A stretch of DNA of 64,000 nucleotides from positions 496,001 through 560,000 of the forward strand of contig CASHTG010000019.1 of NCBI GenBank assembly GCA_949357655.1, in the 5' to 3' direction. Positions 11,501 to 24,255 of this stretch are shown one piece after another. The notes under the pieces were generated by a model that was not told where the DNA came from, did no database searches, and was given only the letters and a program-made list of their open reading frames with translations. Origin of the DNA: Parascedosporium putredinis. Taxonomy: Eukaryota; Ascomycota; Sordariomycetes; Microascales; Microascaceae. Both the position numbers and the translations under genes were made by a program. Each line of letters opens with the position of its first letter. Position 1 is the stretch's first letter.

Positions 11501-12609
11501 TCATTCCCCCTTCTCTTTCCCTCTTTGATTCTGGATCCTTCCTTTTCTCAACAATATCAAACCGCTAAGGGAAGGCACTATCCTCCATCCCTCCATCACC
11601 AAGTAACCCTCGAGACACTTGCCTCTCTCTCCTACAATACAAGATCATCACCATCGTCATTATCCTTATTATTGGCCGCGTTCACAGTCTTCTTCCGCAT
11701 CTTCTTGTCGTCCTCGCGCTCACTTCTACCCAATCGGTGCTGGTCCCTCGCCCCCCTCTTATCCTGTCTCGTGGAAGACCTTTGTCTACACCTGCACGGC
11801 CCTGATCTCATTGAGCCCACTTAGCTCGCTGGGGTCGGTGGATCCGCGCTTCTGGGGTGAAGAGACATAAGCTTTTGTGTTGGACGAAACAATTGTCCAT
11901 CCCCATCCCCAATCCGCCATTTCTCTTATTTCTAGTCGCGTCTCCGCAGTGCCATTTTTTTAACCCTCCATTGACCGACTCTACCCGTCCCTGCCCCTCT
12001 TAGCCTCTCTTATCGCTCTTCTCACTCACTCTCTCGCTTGGCTGTGTTCTTGGAGGATCGCGACTGCTATCGTTTCGCTGCCCTCACTGAGTCGTCACGA
12101 CGCAATTTGTATCTGTGGGCTGAGAATAGTAGAAATTTTCCCTGCACTGCCGTATCTATTTGTCCCACTCATCCTATAGGCCAAGGAACATTTGGCAGAA
12201 GCAAGGAGAACAAGGTCTGCGGCTTGTTGCAACCCCGCAGCCCAGCCCAGCCCACACCGTCCACTCTTCGCCAACGAATCCTTTATCACAGACCCATCCA
12301 CTTTTTTTCTCCCCGGTGCAGATAAACCTCCGCCTCCCTCCCTTCAAAACCCGCCGCCAACCGCCTTCACCCATCCTCCACTCCACCGCAAACCCGCAAA
12401 CCCGCCCTTCCGCTCCTATCCTCCCACCTTCTTCTTGATTGTGCCGTCGAGCACCAACGAATCTTCCGGAGTAGACGGAGACATTCGCCCTCTCGCGGCG
12501 CACGCCCGGCCTGCCCTCGCCCCCTCCCCACTGCTCGGCCGGTCCTGCCGTGCCTATCCTTTCCGGCCCAGCCTCTTCCCTTCCACCTCCCGTTACCCTC
12601 AGTGTGGCA
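8594..12609. other. 4-kb spacer and probable long leader of the zinc-cluster gene
   Basis: No gene is recognised. It holds C/T tracts near 9655-9710, an AC-rich simple repeat near 11218-11263 and CAGCC/AACCAGCC-rich runs near 9240-9285 and 10910-11020. From about 11480 to 12600 the + strand is pyrimidine-rich and may be promoter and 5' untranslated sequence of the downstream transcription factor. Confidence 0.5.
11218..11263. repeat. AC-rich simple repeat
   Basis: Interrupted CACACA and ACATAC units on the + strand, in a spacer. Confidence 0.75.
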
Positions 12610-15600
12610 ATGACAGAATATTCCCGCCATGGCTCGACCGCTTCTCGCCGAAGCCCGTCCTCTTCCGTCCCGCCGACCGCCTCTCCGACCGCTTCCCAAC
12701 AACCCAACAGCGCTCAGCACAAGCGCGTATATCAGGCCTGCATACCTTGCCGCCGACGCAAGGTCCGGTGCGACCTAGGCAGCGTCGACAATCCGCATGA
12801 TCCCCCTGCGTGAGATGTCGCCGGGAGAGTAAGGAGTGCTTCTTCAGCGCCACTCGTCGCAAGCGCAAGACGGATGATGGCCCCGATACCGATGCCTACG
12901 CAGATGAATACATAATCCGAAACGGCCGTAAGCGCCTATATACCGGTGCCCCCTCTCCGACCCCCGACCGGCGCCAGTACAGCGAAGCCCCTCTTGTTCC
13001 TAGAGGGAGCCACGTTCGGCGTGAACCTTTGCGCCGTCCCGAGGGCGCTCGCAGCACTACAAGCACCGGTCGCGCCAGCACGAGTAGTCACCACAGCGAC
13101 TTTGGTGCCGGAACCGGCGACGACTCCAACGCCCAGTTGGAGAACATTGAAGCTCAGACCGTAATGCGCCAGGGCGTATACGGAACCCACGATGCTCTTG
13201 ACCTTCTATACAAGGCTGCCACTGATGGGTTTGTCTTACTTTCGCCGTTGTACTCCTTGGTGATTTAGAGAGTTTGCTAATAAGCGCTTGTCCTTTACTG
13301 TAGGCCTCACGCGACGAGCGATGACAAGGTCGACGGACCTCCCGCGACCACCACCTCGAACCCTCCACCTGTGAGCACCCACACCGCTCCGCCGCCGCAC
13401 CGCAACTCGCGAGATCATCCGAGGTCTACTATTCACAAGGGCCCCAAGGTAGAGCCCGGGATAGACCCGGCTCTGATTAAGAGAAACCTAGCGACGGATC
13501 CTGGCTACGCCGAAGCTATCAAGGCCTGGAGCCGCTTCCGCTTCGTCCGCGCCGGCTGGTTTTCCGCTCAGGAGGCCATTGAATACATCGACTAGTAAGT
13601 TCGCCCCGACTCTACACGACCAGCGACCAATCTTCTCTAGCGCCCTGGCTAACCGCTGTCGCCGTAACAGCTATTATGAATACCTCTCTCCACTCACCCC
13701 TATCTCACCACCTACTTTCCGTAACCCCGGCTCCCACCTTACCTTGCTTACCGAGGAGCCTGTGCTGACCGTAACCCTGCTTACGATCGCGTCGAGATTC
13801 CGAAAGCTCTCGGGCACCGGCGGAGAGTGCCGCGCAAACGCCATCCACGAGCAGCTCTGGTCCTATCTCCGGGGCATGATTGAGCGCTGCTTGTGGGGCC
13901 AGGAGGCTTTTGGTGGTGGTTTGTTCCCTCCGGGATCCATAGTCGTAGATGAGTCACAGACCAGCAGCACGGCTCCCTGGCGCGGGCTGCGCAAGGGAGT
14001 CTGCGAACTCTTGGCACTATCGAGTCGCTCATGATACTCACGGAGTGGCATCCTCGCGCACTTCACTTTCCCGCCCCTGAAGCCATTGACGAGCTGATGC
14101 TACCATCGTACGATCGAACGGACCCCAGCTCCTTTCTCAATGACGACAGTGCGCAGCGCCACGCCGGAGTGGGTGGGAAGAGGATTGAGAGCTGGCTGGA
14201 GCCGGCGTGGAGAAGCGATCGCATGTGTTGGATGCTCCTCAGCACGGCTACTGGTCTTGCGTACGAGCTCGGCGTTTTTGATGACATCGACGAGCTACTG
14301 CGAGACGGGGCCATCACTCGTCCGGAATATGAGGAGGAAGCCTACCGCCAACGCGCCTATCGTATCAAGAGGCTGCTTCTTATCTACGTTACACAGCTCG
14401 CTGGAAGGCTGGGCTGGACCAACATGGTCCCCGAGTCCCTACGGAAAAGCGACCCCGCAGTCTCGCGTAGGCGGCCGACAACCGTCGAGGGGGCAACACC
14501 CGTAACAAATCCGTCCTCTCTATCCAATTCCTTCAACTATATTCCCGACCTCGAGTTGGATGACCAAATAATCCACTGCTGGGCAGGAATCAGCAACGCC
14601 ATGCACATAGGAAATGAGAAGCTCTTCAAATCGAGGAAACATACGGCCGACATCATCCAGAGCGGCAAGTATATCGATATGCTCAAGGAGTTCCATCCCA
14701 TCCTGCGAGAGTGGCACACCGAGTTTGAGCGCTTCCGCCTGCCTCCCTATATCCGCTACATCTTGAGCATCGAGTACGAATATGTCCGTATCTACGTCAA
14801 CTCCCTTTCCCTCCAGGCCGTCGTGGAGCGTTGCACCAGCAATGCCGGCAACACGGGTTCCGGAAGTGGCAACACCGCCGGAAATGCGGCGCAGCTTTCC
14901 CCCAGACGCAAAATTACTTTGGGAAGCTGCCGCTCGGCCAGCTGGGCGGCTTTTCCGTTGTTGACCAGGAATACATCAAGGAGGTCGTAAGCGGCTGTCG
15001 CAGCCTCCTCAGAATCGTGGTGGACGGTCTTTTGCCTGGAGGCTACCTCAAGCACGCCCCAGTCAGGACCTACTTTCGCATTATTAGTGGTGCGATGTTT
15101 TTGCTCAAAACCTTTGCTCTCGGCGCGCCTCGGGCCGATGTCAAGCTCAGCATTGACCTCATGGATAGCACGGTCGAGGCTCTACGAAACTGTGTGGTGG
15201 ATGATGTGCATCTCGGTATCCGGTTTGCGGATCTGCTGGACTCCTGACCAGTAGACTCCGAAATCGGTTCATTCAGGCACCGACCATTGCGCAGGCGGCC
15301 TCTGCCGATGCCAGAAGCGACCACGAGTCGACCGCCGTTCCTGGAACGAACGGCATCGGTGCGCAGACCACTAGTGACGCCAACGGCTGGCCTCTGGATG
15401 CCACCAAACTTCGAGGTGACATTAATGGACACGGTACGTTAACTTTACAACCTCCCCGCGCTCCCCTCTCTTCCTAGGCCGGCTCTCCTTTTGGGCTTCT
15501 TTTTGCTAACTCACCGCGATAGATCGTCTCGGCTCACCGGCGCCAGCAACCATTTCCGCAACGCCATTTGACCTCAGTACCGGGACATTCCCATACCCAT

Positions 15601-15904
15601 CTGGGACCGCTTCGGTCCTTAACCCCTCGACACCCGCTGCTATCGACAGCGTGGTCGAGGGTGGACCTAACGGCACCGGGGCCGGCAGTGGCGGCAACGT
15701 TGCTAGTGCCTTTGATGAATGGAACACACCAGGCAACGAGATGTGGTATCTCCCCCTGGTCCCGCTTTCTTCCAAAACATGGAGAACAGCGCGGTGGCTA
15801 TGACGGCGGAGGGTGTCAATGTGGGTGGCATGGATCTTTTGGAGTACATGGTTATGGACCAGCCCTTCACAAACCTTGACGGGCACTCGTATGGTGGGTC
15901 GTGA
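12610..15904 (+). CDS. Zn(II)2Cys6 fungal transcription factor
   Basis: This is a nuclear DNA-binding regulator. The zinc cluster lies at residues 44-77: CIPCRRRKVRC, a 12-residue loop beginning DLGSVDNPHDPP, then CVRCRRESKEC, followed by basic ATRRKRK. The spacing C-x2-C-x6-C-x12-C-x2-C-x6-C has a longer middle loop than most family members. I recall a similar cluster in Aro80-type regulators of aromatic amino-acid use, but this is a weak lead. The middle of the protein is helical (EAIKAWSRFRFVRAGWFSAQ, LTLLTEEPVLTVTLLTIASR), as in fungal middle-homology regions. Exons are 12610-13228, 13304-13594, 13671-15433 and 15523-15904, with TGCTAAT/GCTAAC branch sites. Five single-base losses break the frame: 12802-12806, about 13995, 14899-14903, 15243 and 15752-15756. 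Restored, the product is 1,019 residues. Confidence 0.85.
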
Positions 15905-16921
15905 AGAGATTTATTTTGGGAACTGGAAAAGGTGGCGAAACGGATGGGCCGGGTTCTTTTTTTCCTTCTTCTTTCAACTTATGGCGTCCCATGTCTCGGT
16001 TTCTTCCACCTGGTTGCGATATTTCCCCCGCCTTGCGTTGCTGCCTCGCGTTCCATTTTCTTTCCATCGATTTCTTATCTCTTTTGCTTCCTGGTTCCGC
16101 GCCCGAGCCTTTCTTCGCTTCCTTATATTTGTTCTTGGCTTTTCTTATTACGAGCCCCATGATGGCCAGGCATGGACAACGGGAATGAGTTATATGATAT
16201 GGGATTTTCTTAAGAAAAAAAGGAGCGAATCCTGCCTCTTCTTTTGCTTTTCCTTTTGTTAGCCAGCCTTCTCAACCCCTATCCAATCCTAACCAACACA
16301 CATCCTCCACCACAAAACAGATGTAGACGGAACATCGGGAAAACGGGGGATACATACTAAAAGGCGGAGTGGAAAGAATCCACAGGAAAAGGAGGAGGTG
16401 TATAAAAGAAAGGAGATCGGAGATGGGGAAAGGAGTATTAGGTGACTAGCGGGGGTTTGAAAAGCGTGCCGAAAGTGTTTCGTTAGCTATGTGTGGCCTG
16501 ATTGACTGCTTGCCAGAGGGAGGGCGAATTATACGAATGCTCTTTGGTCTTCATTTCATAGCAGATGCGAGAGGTGTGGTACGGAAGAGGGCAGGACAGC
16601 CTTGCATCGGGATCTTTATATATATATATTAATAACTCCTGTTATATCTGCTCAAGAGCCCGAGGAGTAGGCATCATCATTATCAATCCTTGCGTCTAAA
16701 ACATGATAGGTTCCATCACCACCCCCGTCGTCTCTTACTCGCAAAAGGCTTCGGTACGGTATTACGCTGCTGGCTTTTTCGTAGTGAGCTTTGCATGTTA
16801 CTTCCTCCATAGCCCCATAGCCTCTAGAAGCAACAGTGAATACTCTTCTCCTGGCCCGACTGCTCACCAGAGGGTGGTTTATTCTTTTTTATTCTTTTTT
16901 ATATCATATATATTGTGCGCC
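15905..16921. other. Convergent 3' spacer
   Basis: This holds the tail-to-tail 3' regions of the zinc-cluster gene (+) and acetoacetyl-CoA synthetase (-). It includes a short TA repeat at 16617-16629. No gene was recognised. Confidence 0.6.
16617..16629. repeat. Short TA repeat
   Basis: Alternating TA units lie between two convergent genes. Confidence 0.7.
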
Positions 16922-19234
16922 TTAGTGAGCCTTGGCCCACTCCCTAAACCAGTCGAGGGCCTCGGGATTGGCGACGCTGGCATTTGTCTTGACCGCCATG
17001 CCGGAAAGGATTTGTTTCACAGCGACTTCGATCCTGTACGCGATTGAGACGAGTCAGTCAGTTCTCAGCGTCGGTTTCTTCTCGTAGGGTAGGGGGATGG
17101 AGTGATGGGGCACTAGGTGGAGGGAAAAAAAGCTTACTTCTTGCCGTTGCTCGTCTTGGGGATGCCACCGCCGCATTCCTCAACAACGCCAGGCACGTGT
17201 CTAGGGCTCAGCTCGGCTTTGATGACGCTCTTGAGCCTTGCGCGGAGGTCGTCGTCGAATTTCTTTCCCTCGGCGGGCACGATGAAGAGGCAGACGGTCT
17301 CGTCGGTGTCGGTGGCCCTTCGCCTACCAACGCACAGGGCGTCTTCGACTTCGGCGGCGAAGAAGCGGGTGAGGACGTTGTAGATCTCGGCGGAGCCGAA
17401 CCGGACGCCGGCGGGCTTGAGGACGCCGTCCGAGCGGCCGAGCATGACGAGGTTGCCTACGGCGGGGTCGGGGATGCGGATGAAGTCGCCGTGGTGCCAG
17501 ATGGGGGCGCCGGTGGCGGGGTCGTCGAAGCGCTCAAAGTAGGCGGCGCGGTACCGTTTGTCGCCGTCGGGGCCGAAAAAGGTCAGGGGTTGGCAGGGAA
17601 AGGGTTTGACGCAGACGAGGTCGCCGGGTTCGTCGGCGGGGAGGCGGTCGCCCGAGGCGGAGTCGACGGACTTGAGGGCCATGCCGAGGCCGGCGCACTG
17701 GATCTCGCCCGTGTAGACGGGTAGGAGAGGGCAGGGGGCGCCGAAGAGGGAGATGATGTCGGTGCCGCCGGTGATGGAGGAGAGCTGGACGCGCGGGGGA
17801 AGGCCTTGTAGACGAAGCGGAAGGTGGATTGGGGAAGGGGGAGGCGGTGGAGTAGATGGCCTCGAGGGGGAAAGGTCGAGGGAGGGGTCGTTGACGGGGA
17901 GGACGTTGTTGGCTTCGAGGGCGGTGAGGTAGGCGGCGGAGGTGCCGAAGTGGGTGACTTGGAGGGAGGAGAGGAGCCTGGGCAGGGATAGGTAGCCGTG
18001 GGGTTTGAAGGGGGATCCCGTGTAGAGGATGATGGTGGCGCCCATGGCGAGGGCGGAGACGCTCCAGTGCCACATCATCCATGAGGTTGTGGTGTAGTAG
18101 AGCATGCGGGAGCGGGAGGAGACGGAGCCGTGGAGGCCGTGTTCCTTGATGTGTTGGATGAGGGTGCCGAGGGCGGTGTGGACAATGGCTTTGGGAGGCC
18201 GGTCGTGCCGCTGGAGTAGAGGATGTAGAGCGGATGAGAAGGCGGCAGCTGCTCGAAGCGCAGGGGTTGGTCTGGGGCGCTATGAATGGTGGATTTGTTA
18301 GTAAAATCGTGTGTCATCTGACGTTCCTGCTTCTAACGGGGGATGGCGCGGGAGCCCATACCTAGAAAGAAACGACTTGTACTCTTGCGCATCGAGTCCC
18401 TTTGCCTTGAGATCCTCCAATCCTAAGCCCACGCCCGACAGGTTGTCGATGACGACGACGTGCTTCAAGCCCGCCTCCTTCAAAGCCACCGCAACCTCTG
18501 TGGTTTTATCGACGCTACTCCAGTTCTTGCCATTGTACAGCATCCCGTTGTCGGAAAAGAGCACGGTGGGCTTGATCTGCAAGAGCCGGTCGAGGACGGC
18601 GCTCACGCCGTTGTCCGGGCTGATACCGGTCCATATGGCGCCGACTGCGGCGGTTGCGAGCATGGCAACGACGGACTCGAGGTGGTTGGACACGAAGCCG
18701 GCAACGACATCGGAGGGGCGGACACCGGCTTGGCGCAGGGCATTGGAGCACCTGCGGACGGCGTCGCGGAGATCTTCCCAGGTGGTGGCGACCAGGTCGG
18801 ACTCGCGCTCGGTGATGGTGATGACGGCGGTCGAGGCGGGGTCAACGGGGTCTCGGGGAAGAGGAGGTTCTCGGCAAAGTTTAGGAGAGCCCCGGAGAAG
18901 AAGTCGGGGCGAGGGAACATGGCTTCTGTGGGGAGCGCCTTGAGACGTTGTTAGGCATTGGGAACATGGTAAGGAGTATTAGGGGGCCGAGGGGCGCCGG
19001 GGCGGGGCGGGGCCGTACCTTGTCGAATGGGCGCGAGGCCCTGATTTGGAAAAAGGCCCAGACGTCTTCCCAGAAAGCCCCGATATTCTCAATGGACCAC
19101 TTATATAGGCCCGGGTAATCCTGGAGGTCGAGGCCGTGTTTTTGGTTCACGACCTCCATGAACTTCCACATCGCGGTCGAGCGCGGGGCTGGAGGGGTCC
19201 AGAGGACCTCTCGGGAAGGTACCTGAACCAGCAT
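16922..19234 (-). CDS. Acetoacetyl-CoA synthetase
   Basis: This adenylate-forming enzyme activates acetoacetate to acetoacetyl-CoA with ATP, feeding sterol and fatty-acid synthesis. Exons on the minus strand are 19234-19019, 18938-18362, 18279-17138 and 17033-16922, all with GT..AG ends. The N-terminus (SREVLWTPPAPRSTAMWKF, then YPGLYKWSIENIGAFWEDVW) is the acetyl-CoA-synthetase N domain. The AMP-binding motif YILYSSGTTGLPKPIVH lies near residues 282-298 and is preceded by GAIWTGISPD. Downstream are ITGGTDIISLFG, DFIRIP and GRSDGVLKPAGVRFGSAEIY. The catalytic-lysine region TSNGKKIEVAVKQIL spans the last splice. I chose the ATG at 19234 because an in-frame upstream ATG at 19321 adds residues unlike the family. 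Five bases appear lost (17795-17799, 17831-17834, 17866-17870, 18187, 18847-18850). Restored, the product is 683 residues, a normal length. Confidence 0.93.
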
Positions 19235-22200
19235 GGTGGGGGTCAAATAGGTTGGTTTCGTTTCTTTCTTTACACAGGTTGGTCTCGCAACAGGGGAGAG
19301 AGGCACGGTTAGGCTCTTCAACGTTTACACCGAAAAGCTAGGATGGCAGCAAAGAGGAGTTGACGTTTGAAGAAAAAGAGTACTAAAGTGGAGGAGGGTG
19401 CGACCTCGGGCACACAGCTTCTTTTAGGTTGCAAACTTGATTTATGTATCAAGGGTAGCTCGCAGATGGAAAGGGGCAGAGACTGGACGCCGTCTCGGTG
19501 GCTTGTATCCTCACCTACCAATCGGGAAGTGGGCGCGGAAAGTCCACGGCGGGGATCGTGAAGGAACGAAAGGGAAGGGAGGAAAAAAAATTGTGCGCAC
19601 CGAAGACCGGCGCGTGCCTGGCCCGGCTTGCCTCGGGTCGGTCGGCGCGTTCCTTTTCTTTTTTTCTCTCTTTTTTTTTTCCCCGGCGCAGTATCGAGTC
19701 CGAAGGAGCTGGAGAGTCCAGTCCCAACCATTTGCAAAAGCGCGCCTCCCCACAACGTTCTAGCGCGAGATACCCGTTGAAGGAGGGGCGCTTGCCTTTT
19801 GACCTGTGGGATTGACCACACGGCACACTAAAACTTGGATATTTCAATGTTCAATATTGCTGAGGGTCGGTTTACAAGCCCGGCCTCGAGCGGGTCTTAT
19901 CCCAGGACCGGGTTCGGTCGCTATAATTTCGGTGGGAACCGGAGGGGCATATACGCTAGCTTCATGTTGAGCCACCCACGTTGAGCAGCCACCCACCTTG
20001 CCATTCAGATGGGAGCATGCCGTTGAAGGGGATCGTAATAATGCTCTTGCCACTCCCGAAGTATGAAATGATAGGAACTAATTGGCCCTGTCGACGCCTT
20101 CTCTTGCCGTTACTACACCGAGCAGGCGCCATGGAGTCTAGGTCCCCACCGGTTGACAGCGTCTCAATCGTGACTGCCTCTGCCATTGTTTCACAACTAG
20201 GAAGAGGATGAAAAGTAGGAATTGGAAGCTGCGAGGCGGCCGGTTGTTGCAGTTTCTTCCGAGGAAGCTAGAATCCGGAAGAGAATACCTTGATCGGTAT
20301 AAGCTACTTCCGCATTGGTCGGCTGTAGTTCAACTTGACATGGGAAGTTCGGGGTGGTGATAAGTCCCCACCCTCTTCTTACCCATGCCCAAGTCAAAGA
20401 ATTTACCTCTCGGATCATAGCCAACTCTGGGAATCTTGAATTACTTGGGCATCACGGAGTCAGAGATATTCATAGTTCAAACCCTCCAGGTCAAAGCCCT
20501 TAGAGCCAAAGCACCCGACTCAAAATCTACGGATGCGACGGAACTTGCGTCAACGATGGATCTTCAGAGACCAGAAAACAACCTCCGTTCAGCTAGAGAA
20601 CTGTTATAATATAGATTGATTGACGAAACTAGGATCGTGCAGGATGATGGTGCTCATGGAATGGCTGCTAGGAATACCGAACAACGGAGAGCTTATCATC
20701 AACTAACACCCCTTTGGCTCCTGGTCTTGGACTCCTCCATCTATTATCATGTACCGGAGCTCAGCGCATCTCAACGACCAGTGGGTACCTTCCAGCACTC
20801 GGGGACAAAGCTTTAATAACTGAGAAAATGTGTGTCCGGACTTCAATGCTCCATGGACAAAGCAATATTTGCAAGATGATCTTCGTTACACCACCGGCGG
20901 TATTCCCGCCACGCATCAATCCACAATTCATCACTCTCTCGGAAATGCAGAGTGCTGGGTAGATCCCCAAGGGAGTGAGCAATGAGCACCACCCGGTTCG
21001 GTGCAAGGACCAACCAGCACGAGCATTGATTTTGGTGCTCGCAAATGAGGAGAGCCGTAATCACTATCCCTGACTTTGCTAATCCTGGCACCCTGCAGCC
21101 GCGCCTGCCGGACCGCCTTTGAAAAGTCGCATTCGTCGCATCTGTCCCGGGCTGAGGCCTCCCCTCTAAAATTGCAAATGGCGGGTGCCTCCTATTCCAA
21201 AGTATCATCATCTCCTGTCTCTCCTGTGATATTAGCGTATCCCCACCTGCCCCTCCTTTTTTCTCAATTGATTTTCACAACCCCTTTTCCCCCACCGCAA
21301 GCGCGCTACATTGAGCATTGAGCAAAATCTCACCTACACACAAATCACACTCTCAATACATTACAAACTCTGTGTTCTACTCGTCAAATACTGGCGGTTT
21401 GTGGGCTGGGAGTTACTGATGCAGTTTGTGAGAGCGCCCTCGAATAGCAGGCTCAGTCATCAATGGTGGAGAGAGGCGAGACAGATAACCACGAACAAAC
21501 GAAAACGTCGGTGAAGATAACAAAATGCACATACGCGTATTGCTCGTTTAAAAGGTGCCAGTCCCTTTTGGGGGTTGGCTTTGTAGTGTAGGCGCAAAGA
21601 GTGTGCGATGTTGCCTGCGAAGTATGTATGTCTTGGGGCTCGGGACAATATTACAACCAAGCTCTGATCGCCGAGCTCCGATCAACCAATGTGGATCTGA
21701 GCAATAATGTTTCTGGCAAGGACCAGGTACATTGGTGCAGCGGGAGTCTAAACATTAAAAATCACACCGAGAATGACTGATAGGATGAGAACATCATACC
21801 CGTTCCACAGTGCACAAGGCCGACGTGAACGAGAAGACATTGAGTGGCATCTTATAATGCTTGCCGAGATCTCGGGCTTCTAGGTTGGCGAGTCTGGACA
21901 ACTAGTGTAGACCATATGGTTCCTGCGCTCGATGGGGTTTGCAGGAGGATGAGGAGGAGGGATCAACATGTCGGCACCGCCTCGACTTCTTGGCAACCAG
22001 AGCCACTCAACTGACTCCACACATGATTTCCCTGATCCCGTTCAAGCTGGTGAATTTGACACTCGCCTCGCTCCTGTCCACTGTCAACCCCAGCCTTTGG
22101 CTCAGACACGGGCCCCCTTCATTATCCTTTGACATTTGTGTCAAGGCGTCGTCTGTGTCCACCTGCTGGGAAAAAGAATCTAGACCTGCCCTGCTGCCGC

Positions 22201-24255
22201 TATATGTCTCCCCTCCCTCTTTTCTTCCCCCTCTGCAAATTTCGTTCTTCTCCCAGCCTCCCAAGGTCGAGAGCTTGGCGGGGATGGGAGGGGAGGGAGG
22301 GGATGGCAGCGAGGCCGAACGAACTCTGTCTCCCGTTTGCCTCGCGTCGCGAAGCGCGGAGCTCCCAAGCAAAGAGTAGCCACGTTGGGTGGAACTAGCA
22401 GAGCCTTGAAGTGGACGGCTCCAACTGAAAGAGATGATTTACGGGGCACCTCCTGTCAGACTGTTTCCATTTCCACTTTTATCGATTGTCTCCTTCTTTC
22501 CCTCCCCTTTTCTCTGTCCCAAACGTCATCTTGCCAGTGGAGCTGGTCACTGAAATGAAGTCCTGCAATTACTTTGTCATGACAGCAAAGAGATGGATGA
22601 CTGGAATTGGTACATTGATGCATGAGTAAAAACTAGTCTAATTTTGTACTTAGTGCAGATACCCTGGTGCGGTTCACCGTCTCATAGGCTTCGAGCCCAT
22701 GCAATCCTCGGCTGGGATACTCCACCGATACTTGGCCCAATGTACCTCCTCATCACAAGCAAGCCCGCGGGTGTTGGGGAGTCTTGGGGAGTAATAACCA
22801 ACTGGAAGAGACTTTGCACTACATCAATACCGGCCGATAGCCTAGCCTGCTTGGGGGCGGTGGTGCCTTCCCAATGTTCTCTCAACCCTGGTCCGCCTCC
22901 TGGCTGCAGTGGAGCGTACACTCCACGTGAAGGTACTTGCAGAACGTCTGCTTCTCAACTGATATCGAGCGTGTGTCGCTACATTATAGCCCCCTTTCGA
23001 ATTCCGGAGGACCCGGTTCGAAAAATTTCCCTAAAAATCCCCTGCCCGTGATATCGCCTCGACGCCAACCTGACTTGTAACTCTTTTTCTTTTTCTTTTT
23101 TTCTTACCTCTTTTCTTCCGCCTCGTCCTCGCTTCTTCCTTTGTTTAGTTCCTCCTTCTCCTCTTTTTCGGCCTCCCTACGCGTTGTGTCTACTCTAGTC
23201 CTCGACCACCTACCCCTCGCTTCCTGGTCTGGGATATGCAACTGAGTTCCCGACAAACCCTCGAGCTTCGCTTCCGAGGTGCGTGAGGTAGCTTGCCTCC
23301 AAACCATTCACTTTGTTCCGGCCCCATCGCGAGATTCGAGTTCCGAGATCTTAGGACCGCAACGAGCCCTTGTCCAAGCACCGGTGCCGCCGTTTCCTGC
23401 GCCGCTTGCCCAACGCCCGTACCTAGAATCGACCGTGGAGCTCGAGGAGCCGTCCCGCCCGACCAAACGTCCAACTTTGGCCATTGGAGTCTTCATCTCG
23501 TGCAAAAGGTAGCGAGAATCCCAAGCAGGGGCACCTGTTTCTCCTATCTTCGTAGCACCGATCGTCCTGGGGTGTGAGTCTTGTTCTATTTTACCCGGCT
23601 ACGTGATAGAGACCCCCAGCACTGTTTCTTTTTCCGTTTTTTTCCTCCTTGTCCCCGTTCTAGCGGCTACCCGCGTGTGCGCCTCCCCGTCATCTTCTCC
23701 CCCAACCCGGATCTGGCTGGCGGCATTGCACACAGGCGCCTTCTTTTTTCTCTGCATTCTCCTTGATTGCAGCTGGACCTGCAGTCCCGCCTCTGACAGC
23801 AGTTGAGGCCGTCGCGATGCCGTGAAAGATCCAATGCCAATCTGGCCAGTGTCACACACCCTGTGCCTCTCGCGCATTTGCCCAGTATCTCCACCTACAT
23901 CACCCGTCTACTTTACCCTCTACCGAGGATTGCGCAATGCTTAGCCACCTCATCCCGTCCCGAACCTTGGGTGGTAACCCCAATCAAAAATTTGATCCTC
24001 TCGGGGTGGCTTTTGCTTTTTTCTTCTGGCCTTTTGAGTTGTTCTCTGACTAACCCGCGGCTTCTGGTAGAAGGAAAAAAAGGAGGTATAGCTTGGCATT
24101 AATCTGCATCTTGCCTCGGTTTCCCGCCTTTAAGAGCTTGTTCCTCGATCAACAATTGGCCTCCCCACATTGCCGATTCACGCCTCCCGCGCGATACGCA
24201 TTGTCGTGTTTACAACTGAGCCAACCTCGAATTAACACGGTCGAACTCGGCAGAC
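19235..24255. other. 5.0-kb divergent spacer between acetoacetyl-CoA synthetase and LCB2
   Basis: This is the shared upstream region of two divergently transcribed lipid genes. Open frames here are short and unrecognised. From about 23080 to 24255 the + strand becomes pyrimidine-rich (long CTTTTT and CCTC stretches), consistent with an LCB2 promoter and leader. No tRNA or other RNA gene was recognised. Confidence 0.5.

Noticed and set aside
17044..17724. 226-codon Gly/Val/Glu-rich frame on the + strand
   Set aside because: It is antisense to the acetoacetyl-CoA synthetase C-terminal domain, with no independent support.
22644..23051. 135-codon frame and a tRNA-like GGTTC motif near 22.66 kb
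   Set aside because: No cloverleaf could be formed around the GGTTC, and the frame shows no domain.
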